From Anisus vortex (Eukaryota; Mollusca; Gastropoda; Planorbidae), in the NCBI GenBank assembly GCA_949126835.1, contig OX421505.1, positions 10,511,283 through 10,575,282 of the forward strand: 64,000 nucleotides of DNA, read 5' to 3'. This document shows, one piece after another, positions 25,391-35,900 of this stretch; positions within the stretch are counted from its first letter, which is position 1, and the number at the start of each line of letters is the position of its first letter. The translations under genes and the position numbers were made by a program. The notes beneath the pieces were generated by a model. The model was given only the letters and a program-made list of their open reading frames with translations, had not been told where the DNA came from and did no database searches.

Positions 25391-26090
25391 AATATTTCAC
25401 AGCCATATAAACTCAAAGATTTCCACTAGAGCAACCATTACAGTCAGCTGGTGGCCAATATTAACATGGACCTATTAGATGTCCCCTGACAACTTTGTCT
25501 CCACACACATATGTTTGATATATAATACAGGCCTAATGTGTTTAAAGGCAAAATGGACATTATTTAACAAATTTCCCACCATGATAAACAAGAAAAACAA
25601 CTCAACATTGATTAAACCTTATCTTGGTACCTGTCATTGTTCAAAGACATATTTTTACTGGCTCAAAGGCCTATATTAAGACTGTTGTCTGTACTGTGAC
25701 TAGCACCGTACACTTGGATCAAGCAAAGTGAGTCAACATGACTCTCTCTATATGTCTATGTATATAGACTGTCTTACAAAATGATGCGTGAAGTATTTGG
25801 AAATTACCATATTCAACTTCTTACTTTTTTTTTTTTCTCAGTTATTTTCGGTAATTTTAAAAACAAAAAATATTGGACCATAAATCCTAACAGATTTGTG
25901 TATCCATTTTGTAAAGTTACGACCGAAACCCCAGAAGGGACAAAACTCTTATAGTCCAATTTTCATTTTTTTAATCTCTCCTAAAAAAAAATTGACAAAC
26001 TTTTCGTTGTCATTATTATTATTTTTTTTATAAACCATACTGAGGGTCTCAAAAGGTTGCCAATATTGTGATATACAGACAGGTACCCAG
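25391..26090. other. No gene seen
   Basis: AT-rich non-coding sequence. Confidence 0.5.
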
Positions 26091-26225
26091 GAATGACGGA
26101 TGATGAAGCAAAGGCCACCAATAAAACATGGCATGAGATCAGATGACTTGCCCAGGATAGGGAGGCATGACGGAACTTTGTTGCTGCCTTATGCTCCACG
26201 GGGGAGAGATAAAGAATAAGAAGAA
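26091..26225 (+). pseudogene. LINE ORF2 extreme C-terminus
   Basis: The plus strand reads A-W-R-N-F-V-A-A-L-C-S-T-G-E-R, matching the conserved W-R-x-x-V-x-A-L-C-S ending of many non-LTR retrotransposon polyproteins. It is a short dead remnant. Confidence 0.5.
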
Positions 26226-26507
26226 CCCAGGAGGTATGATTAAACTATTGGCAAAGTAAATAAAAGATGTAAAAAGTAAATAACAAGGAGAAATAGGTTG
26301 AACAAAATTCTATCACTGATCATTGCCAGTTTTTTTTTAATACAATTTCCTTGATCAAAGGTTCTCAAAGTTTTCATAACTAATCTGCTTTAAGTCACAT
26401 TAACTCTTGTTTTCTTTACATTACACACACACACATATATATTATTTATATTATATAAACATTTTTCAATCACTCATTTTCTCAAAGCCTCTGCATTGTT
26501 TGGAATG

Positions 26508-26527
26508 TTTATTCTCTCCCATTTATT
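26508..26527 (-). promoter_or_regulatory. Poly(A) signals of the minus-strand gene
   Basis: Two AATAAA hexamers on the minus strand (26,522-26,527 and 26,508-26,513) lie about 195-210 bp past the stop codon at 26,719. The spacing suits a short 3' UTR. Confidence 0.6.
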
Positions 26528-26718
26528 ATGCTTGATTAAGAATTGGATCTGGAAATAATTATTGTTTTTAGTTTTGCTCTTCAGGTAAATAACTAAACAT
26601 AAACATCATATTGCTACTCAGATAAAGGCTCAAGGGTTCTCCTACTAAAAATGGATTCAACGATCAAACATTTTAAGAATGGCATCCTTCAATATCCAAC
26701 GATAAGTAATCAAGAAGT

Positions 26719-26990
26719 TTACTCATCTTCCTGTTTTCTCCTTGCCTCTTCTTGCCTTTTCTCCTCCAGCTCTTCAGTTTTCTTCTCCTCCTCCTGTTTT
26801 CTCCTCGCCTCTTCTTGCCTTTTCTCCTCCAGCTCTTCAGTTTTCTTCTCCTCCTCCTGTTTTCTCCTTGCCTCTTCTTGTCTTTTCTCCTCCAGCTCTT
26901 CAGTCAGGGACTTAAACTTTTTTAGTAAGGGTTTCCTTCTACGAGGAGACGGTCCCACATCAGGATCATTTGCAGCACTTCTTATCTCTT
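26719..26990 (-). CDS. Terminal exon: P-R-R-R-K-P block and charged 21-residue repeats
   Basis: Acceptor TTTGCTTACAG, phase 1 start, stop at 26,719-26,721. It encodes E-E-I-R-S-A-A-N-D-P-D-V-G-P-S-P-R-R-R-K and then a Leu/Lys-rich stretch. Three 21-residue copies follow of a unit containing E-L-E-E-K-R-Q-E-E-A-R-R-K-Q, predicted to be a charged helix or coiled coil. The 63-bp DNA repeats are almost identical, suggesting recent expansion. The 142-residue frame on the opposite strand is its shadow. Confidence 0.7.
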
Positions 26991-29900
26991 CTGTAAGCAA
27001 AGAAAAACCTTTTGGGATTTATAGTTATAACAAAAAAAAAATATTATTCTTAGCAAGTGATGAAAAAATCAAATTTTAATATTGTTCTGATTGACACTGT
27101 AGTTTTTAATCAGGTAGACAATAGGGCCTAACCATGTGGATATATTTCACATAGTAAGTAAAGTACCCTTCGGACCAAAATCATAGGGCCGGTGAAACAG
27201 CATTCACCAGTTTCTGTGGCTACGGCATACTAGGGGATGTGTGGCCAGCACAATGCCCAGCCGCCTTTACTTTACCACAACTAATATCAGGTAACTATCA
27301 GAGCTGGGAAGACTCAGGGACACCCTCCAGCTGGGTAGACTCAGTGACACCCTCCAGCTGGGTAGACTCAGGGAAACCCTCAAGTCCTGGAAAAAAATCC
27401 TAGCCTCCACCAGTATTCGGACCCAGAACCTTCGGATCGCCAGTCACTGTGCCCCCAATTTCACATAGTACTTGATCAGTTTATTTGGACAGTTTGCCCA
27501 AAACCTGATATGAACAGAGTCGTAGTGGCCACTCTAGAGTTTTGCTATCATATGCACAGTTTTTGGCTCCTAACAATATCACTTGTACTGCCCTTCTCCC
27601 ACTAGTCGAATCGCACAGGGTATTTAAATCATAAAACAAGAAAGAAGTCAGTGTTACAATGGAATATCAAGTTTGAATTTCAGTACAATCAGAATAGAGT
27701 CAACTAGTCAGTATCATGAGAGATAAAAAGTATTAGTAACAGTAGCAATAAAAAAATTCGGTCTAGATTTGAACAATTAATGGAATAAAATTTTTTTTAA
27801 AAAAAAAAGCTAAGCTGCCAATTTTTCATACATCCCTTTCTCAGGAAATATTTAGGTTATGAAATTTGCTTCATTTTTTTATCTATTTCATCTTGTGTAT
27901 ACAAAAAGCATCCATAAAATTGTATTAAAAAGCAACATTAAAAATGTTTGTTCTTTAGAACTTTAAAAAAAAAAAAGAAATATTAATTCTTTATCATACA
28001 ATGCAAAGCTATCATTTTCTAGGGCAAATACTACTAATCCATAAAAAAAGCAACTAACAGAAAAAAAAACAAATTAAATTAAATAAAACCTGTTTGAGAA
28101 TCAGGTACTCCTATCGACCAAAAGCCATTAGGAGTTATTGGCCTTGGATACTGCTCTTTGGTTCTCTTTTTCTGAGAAGAAGTCTGGAAAGATGGAACAA
28201 AAATGAATTCAATCATATCCATTCAACTACTGATCCAACGCAACCAACATTAATCAATGGCAAATACTTAAGTGCTTAAAAGGGATATAACTTTGTCAAG
28301 ACTTTAAAAATATTCTTAACTGTTTTTGTTTTCAATAACTTAATCATTTAACTGTTTTATGCAGGATAAGACAAGAATTATAGTAATTAAACAAAAAATA
28401 TCAATATGAAAAACTAAGATATATAAAATCTATTAACAAAAAGAAAAAAAAAGTCAAGCATTAACACACTAAATAAAAAAAAAAAAAAGAATGACTAGGG
28501 AAATTTCAAAATGGCCGAACAGTTAAACTACCAAAATTTAATCTCACTAACCAAAATTTCTATAATCACATCTTTACCATTACTAATTCAATACAACTAC
28601 AAAAATAATTAAAGGTGAATTCTAAAGAGAAAACTAACAACAAAAGATAGTCATTTTTGTTTCATGTAAAAAAAAAAAAAAACTTTAAAAGATTTCAAAT
28701 ACATTTACTTATAAGTCACAATAACTACAAGCATCAGATATCAATTATATAAATTATTTATTGGGGAACAGAAACCATAACCAATGAAATATATGCTCTT
28801 CTTCATTGTTGATTACTGCCCTTAACTCTCAGCTTATGTTTTTTTTTTTTGTAATCTCAGCTAATGCTGATTTGTTAGTCTAAATTTATTTATTCTAAGT
28901 TTCGTCAAATTTTAAAGTTTTTTAAAATCACAACAGCAGGAAAACCTAGTTAATGTTGTTATATCACTTCACATAATTTATAAAGACACCAAACAAGTTG
29001 TATTATGAAGTTAGCTCACCCCAGATCTATGAGAAATACCCATAAGTTTCCTTACGTAAATGACTGATGTGCACTGAACACTTACATTCATGCTATCCTG
29101 TTTACAAGGGATCTATTATACTGTAATGTTTGAAGCCTGCAAACTCTACTAAAGGCAGAGAATACTAACTAGGCATATGGTAAGTAACATAACATTTATT
29201 AGTCTATCAAAGACATGTTGTTATTTCCCCTAGATCAATTTTTACTGCACTACTACACTTAGAGTGTAATTAATTTACTAAAATAAAAAAAATAAAAACA
29301 ATTATAGTAAATAGCAGAATCAATACATATATTATTTTTTTGTCAACCAGAAAAATATAAGGAATGAAATTTCAATGCTTGCTGGTATGTTTGTTAAAAT
29401 TTGTAGTGGAGAACACCAACAGTCAAGTGAAGTTAAATAAAAATGAACAAAAGATGTCAGAAAAATCAGTAACATAAGAGAAAAGCATTAGACTCTTAAA
29501 AAAAAACAACTCTTTAGAATATAGTAGCTTTAGTAGAGTGTCTAATTATAAATATTTTAATATATAATATAATATATATATATTATTATTAGAAATATAA
29601 TTAGAAATTAGTATTAAAAAATAGTCAAGCATACAAAGAAATAAAACAAAAATCTTTTAAACTAAATTATTGAGACTTGCCCACTGATCTATATATCTAT
29701 AAACAGTGATTTGAAATGCTTATACTTATATAATAGTATTGAATATCTTGGTGTGAGATTGGGTTCATAACACTGACCTAAAACAGTTGTTGTTTTTTTT
29801 ACAGAGAAGACTTACACTTATAAAATGCCAAACAAACACCAAAAAAACAAGAAAAACTTTAAAAAAATTAAATGTATTCATTCAAAACCGTATTTGTTTT

Positions 29901-32900
29901 AGATTACTGGAATAAATTAATAATTAATTTTTTAACTCGCTTGAAAATATAATTTATAATAAAATAAATGTATTACATAATCTCAGTTTTTTTTATTGGT
30001 AAGTGAGGGCGTATAAATCAAGAGATTCTATTGGCTGCTTGAGAGTCGAAGGACAATTATCTAAATATATATAATATGGAGATCAGTGGTATTACCAAAT
30101 ATGTTGATTTCTGGATTTCTACAGTTCACTTCCTTCATGGGGGCTATTGAAGTGAAATTTTAATGAATGACTAAACATTGATTTAATAAAAAATAAAAGG
30201 CTAATGAGCCAACAAATATCTAAAGCAACAAGATTTCATTTTTCATAAAAATGAATTTTCATTTGGCTAAATTGTTTGTTTAGTTTAAAGCTTAAAATAA
30301 TATGTGTTTGATTTTTCTTTGAGAAATGTTGGTGTATTCGTGAAAAAATTTGTGGGGCTAATAAATCAGCCCTCATCAGTTTCGCTGGACATCATGTAGA
30401 GTGGCCGGCACAAGGCCCAGATGTATTTACTTTCCTCAACTAATGTCAGATACCTGTCAGGTCTGGGTAGACAGGGGCACCTTCTAGTCCTTAGAAATAA
30501 TCCTTGTATTTATTCTTGGTTTGAAACCGATCTGATAATTGCCTAAAGAAAAGAATGGACGAGCCTTCTGGCTCTTACGACCATGTTCAGGGGTGGATCA
30601 AGGTGGGCACACCACAAGTACATGCACTGCTCTCCCCACCTGTGGAATTCTCCTCTGATCAATTATCATTATCAACACACTGGTGGGCTTACTCATGGGG
30701 AACAGCCCCTTCTGTGCGTCTGAATTTTCATTGCACCATGGAGAAACTCTGAGTTCTGGTGGGTTGCAAGTGATGTGTGCATCAGTGGTGCATGGATGTC
30801 CACACCTTTAGCCTGGAATTTGTGCTACTGGACGACAGTGCAGGTATAGGAGCTAGCCACCAAGTTAATTATCCGAGGGGAATTCTGAAAGAATTCTACG
30901 TGGTGGCTAGTCCCCTTTTTATAAGGAATGTCTGTAACTTTATAAGACAACGTTTAACGATGAATTCTTTTCTTACCCTGTTAATGGCAGCACTGGACTG
31001 ACCTATTGTCTGCTGGCTGAGAAAATAAAATAAAATGATTTGTGAATGAATATGACCCGCCATTTTTCTTGTAAGTAGAAAAAAAAACAGTGCCTTCTTC
31101 TCCTTCATACTAAATATTCAACGGAGAGGTTTAAACAACAAGGCCTACAGCCATGGTGAATTGCACAATATTTTACAGGTCTGTCTTTCTTCCATACAGT
31201 TTTCCTAACATCTCCTACCAAGTGCGTTACTTGGTTATGGATATGGGAAACACCCTTAGACTTAGATATAAAGGGTCATCTGTTAATATGAATAAATCAC
31301 TGTGGATCTAGTAGTTAGATAATTTAAAAAAAAATCCTCTATAAACCAAAGAAAATTATTACAAATACTCGTAAAAGACACTTAAACTTTAAACCAGGGC
31401 AGGTGAGGTCTGATAGCTAGGGATAGCGACTCATCTGGGAGAGAAAATTCTCAAAACAATCATCTGCTGCAGTGCAGAAATTCTTTTGTGATCAAAGGCT
31501 ATGAAAGATTATCTTTTCTTATACATTACAGACGCTCCTTCTATAAAGAAGATTATTGCATCCTACGCTCATCCAAGACCTAGTCTTACATTTTTATTAA
31601 TGTTTTAAATGATGTTAAGTTACCAGTTTTCCTGGTTGGTTCAGGCAACCCATGCCATGCCCGAATGCCACTCGGGAGGAATGAATACTTATATGCATTT
31701 GTTCTCGCATAAGGGATAAGGAATGTGTTTTTGTCTTTAGCATTGCAACCTGAGCATTGCAACAGGTTGTCCTTGGTGGCTATTACTAAATTAGATTAGT
31801 TGGAAAAAAAAAGATGGCTGAAGCCAAGTCAGAGGGTCTTAGTGGTGCATATTTTACGTTACGTTGGCACTTTACCCTCTTCTTATACTGTAGCCATCTT
31901 GGTAACTGCACTTTACCCTCTTCTTATGCTGTAGCTATCTTGGTAACTGCACTTTACCCTCTCCTTATACTGTAGCCATCTTGGTAACTGCAATTTACCC
32001 TCTTCTTATGCTGTAGCCATCTTGGTAACTGCACTTTACCCTCTTCTTATACTGTAGCCATCTTGGTAACTGCACTTTACCCTCTTCTTATACTGTAGCC
32101 ATCTTGGTAACTGCACTTTACCCTCTTCTTATACTGTAGCCATCTTGGTAACTGCACTTTACCCTCTTCTTATACTGTAGCCATCTTGGTAACTGCACTT
32201 TACCCTCTTCTTATACTGTAGCCATCTTGGTAACTGCACTTTACCCTCTTCTTATGCTGTAGCCATCTTGGTAACTGCACTTTACCCTCTTCTTATACTG
32301 TAGCCATCTTGGTGACTGCACTTTAACCTCTTCTTATGCTGTAGCTATCTTGGTAACTGCACTTTACCCTCTTCTTATACTGTAGCCATCTTGGTAACTG
32401 CACTTTACCCTCTTCTTATACTGTAGCCATCTTGGTGACTGCACTTTACCCTCTTCTTATACTGTAGCCATCTTGGTAACTGCACTTTACCCTCTTCTTA
32501 TACTGTAGCCATCTTGGTGACTGCACTTTATCCTCTTCTTATACTGTAGCCATCTTGGTGACTGCACTTTACCCTCTTCTTATACTGTAGCCATCTTGGT
32601 GACTGCACTTTGCCCTCTTCTTATACTGTAGCCATCTTGGTAACTGCACTTTACCCTCTTTTTATACTGTAGCCATCTTGGTAACTGCACTTTACCCTCT
32701 TTTTATACTGTAGCCATCTTGGTAACTGCACTTTACCCTCTTCTTATACTGTAGCCATCTTGGTAACTGCACTTTACCCTCTTCTTATACTATAGCCATC
32801 TTGGTAACTGCACTTTACCCTCTTCTTATACTATAGCCATCTTGGTAACTGCACTTTACCCTCTTCTTATACTGTAGCCATCTTGGTAACTGCACTTTAC

Positions 32901-35900
32901 CCTCTTCTTATGCTGTAGCCATCTTGGTAACTGCACTTTACCCTCTTCTTATGCTGTAGCCATCTTCATATACTGTAGCACAATTCACTTTTTTAATATA
33001 AGTCCTAAGATGTAAAGAGTCTACTTAAGTTTCTATTAATGTCTAAACTATTTAGGAAGTTTTTACCTTGTGCTTGGCTCATCGAAAAGTCTTCTAACTA
33101 CTGAAGGGCAGTTATTACATGTCTGTGTCAACTCCCTTTCAACTGAGTCTTCAAAAGCAACAAACAAAAAAAAATCAATAAAATGACCAAATATTTTCCA
33201 TACTATAAAAAAAAGTAAAAAATGATCATTCAATCTAAGAAATAAGACAATTGTGACTGAAAAATAATATTAAAAAAAAAAAAAAAGTATTGTCTATTGC
33301 TTACCTGGATTAATTAATGTTTCCATAAAAGCTAATTCATTAGCGGAAGGCTGAGTATTGAGCCATGGGCCAAATGAAAGCTATTAAAAAACAAACCGAT
33401 GAAAATGAATACTTTTGATTAAACTGATACCCGGTAGTGAAATTAATTTTTAATCATTATTTTTACAATCAGTTAAAAATTTGACCTAAGAAGCAGATAT
33501 TTATAGCTATAAAGCTCATCAATTTGTGTGGCCTATTTCCCACCAGTGCATTGAGTACACAGCTCAATGTTAAACCTCTTTTGCAGCACTTAACATATTC
33601 TGGTTAGTATTTTCTTGACCTGAGAAATGAATCTGAATAATTATGGATTTGAAACCCCTGACTCGTGAATTAGTCAGGCCAATTTGCTCTTGTGCCACAT
33701 TGAATATTCACCAAAACCAACACACAATGTAAAAAATTCCAAATAATTACAAGATCAGCTTATAATATAATTTTACTTATGGTATTTATTTAAAATTGTA
33801 ACATTCTAGAGTGTCCTATGTGTTCTAATGTACTTGTGTGTTGAGGTTCAGTGTAGAGGCAGTAGGAAATTTGGTTTTGGCAAATGGCCTCTTTCATCGT
33901 AGTTTTGGTTTTCGCCGAAGCCAAAAAGTTAGCTTATGTTTACTTCTGGTTTTGGCAGAAACTTATATTGACTTTTGGCCATCATCCGAATATCTATTTT
34001 AAATTTTAAAATTCAGACTGCAGCGCTAGTGTTGTATACATTACTCTGCTTATTGATAATTTCATTTAATTTCAAATTAATCTGTGTGAAAAATTAGTGA
34101 CGTAGAACTGGTGGCCTATATTAAATATTGTATGGTTTACTTAAGAGTACCCATAAATAGGGATGTTCAATGAAAAACAGAAGTCTAATTTCAAACTTGA
34201 AACCCATTTTCAGTTTTGTTGACAGTTTAAGGAGAAATCAATGGGCCGTATTGCTGCTGAGAGTTAACACCCTTGCCCCTTAAACAAGTCAATCTTATAT
34301 ACCGTAATTGTAAAGATTGCTGCTGAGATTTAACACCATTGCCCCTTATACATAGGGTTGCCAGACGTCCGGCAAAAGGAGGACATGTCCTCCTTTTTAG
34401 CCATGTGTCCTCCGTCCGGCAGGCATAGCTAAAAACCCTTAAAATGTCCGGCTTTTGTATGGCAAAGGATTTTAAAATCCTTAGTGCACTTTTCATGTTC
34501 TTGTTTACTGTCAATAAGTGGCTGGGTCGGGTAAAGCAAAACACTGGAGTTGCCCAAATGCAAGTTGCTTTTCAGAGTTACTAAAAAGTTTTGAACTTTT
34601 TTCTGCATCCCTGGACACAATGGTAATATGGAAGGAAAAAGTGTTCTCATTGATTAATGCTCAATGGACAAAGAAAAGAAACAGACTATCAGTCAACTCT
34701 GTAAAGAGCATCATTCTTACAAAGTACAACTTAAAAAATCTCACATGCAAACATTTTTATACATGTTTTCATTCTTACGAGATTCTTCTGAAAAAGTTGG
34801 CTCGTCAGAGAAATATATGTTGCATAATTAAGAAAGATGATAATGTATTTACTGTAGAATTGACGGTTTAATTTTCAATTAATATAGTATTGTAGCATTG
34901 TGAAAAATAAGTCAATTGAATTTATATTTAATTTAATTTTTTACAATACTTTCTCTTGGTTAATTTAAAAATAGATAGATCTAGTTATTGGCAAACATTG
35001 TAGTAAATTTGTACTGATAGCTGATTAAATCCGCATTCAATTGAACGAATTACAATGATTTAAAGGAAACTCCCAATGTGTCCTCCTTTAGGTACCCATG
35101 TGTCCTCCTTTGTCCTCATTTTTGTCTCTCTGTGTCCACCTTTTGGTACCCATGTATCTGGCAACCCTACTTATACAAGTCAATCTTAGATACCATAATT
35201 GTAAAATGAGCAAGGGTGTTAACTCTCAGCAGCAATACGGCCCATTAAACAACGTGTCGCTAAAATTGTTTTTTGTTCTCGAAAAAATAGTTTAAAAATA
35301 GATTATCTATTCTTGATTTGCATAAAATAATTCCTTAACATTAAATACCTTGCAAAGACTAGATGTGCAAATAAAAGTAAGCAAAAGAAAACATAAAAAA
35401 AGAATTGCATTGCTTACCGAAGAAGCAGATGATGAGCTACTTGAACAATCTGAATCTTCTAAATCATCTATAATGATGACTTCCACTATTTCAGGTTCTT
35501 TTTGTAAATTATGTGAAGTGACATTCGGTGTACTGCTGTCAGCGTTAGGCATTCCTCTACTACAAGTCATTGTTAGATTTTCAAGGCTGCCACTCAGCTG
35601 TATGTCTATTTGTAATTCATGGATATAAGGATATCTTTTAAAAATAATAATCGCAGATTTATTTCTGTTGGAAAAGGTGGACATGTCAATATTCTATTAT
35701 TATAATAAAAAATGTTAACATGGTGGTGTAGTAAAGTGGAATAGGCCATATAATCCCCCTCCTCTCACCCCAAAATCCCAAGCATACACCCATGATGATT
35801 ATATTTATATAAAACATTAGAAACTATTTACCTGTGTCACCTGAGGTTTCCAAGAAATTTAAGTGACTTGAAGTCTGGAGCAAAAAGGGAGAAGATGGCT

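Larger units (their letters stand above)
34240..35246. mobile_element. Inverted-repeat element, split by a hAT insertion
   Basis: The outer ends AATGGGCCGTATTGCTGCTG...AGAGTTAACACCCTTG (34,240-34,278) are matched by their inverse at about 35,208-35,246. A 67-bp direct repeat (34,251-34,318 and 34,319 onward, resuming at 35,170) forms its interior. The family is not recognised and no clear target duplication is visible. Confidence 0.65.

Noticed and set aside
26651..27079. 142-residue plus-strand frame with Ser/Phe-rich repeats
   Set aside because: It is the antisense of the charged 21-residue repeats. The minus strand has splice sites, phase agreement and a poly(A) signal.
31866..32966. Regular repeat array resembling CRISPR spacing
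   Set aside because: The units are contiguous with no unique spacers, and the genome has introns and retroelements. It is a minisatellite.
35307..35684. A single-exon 125-residue gene
   Set aside because: The middle is an exon bounded by good splice sites and paralogous to 36,919-37,109. The ends are intron.
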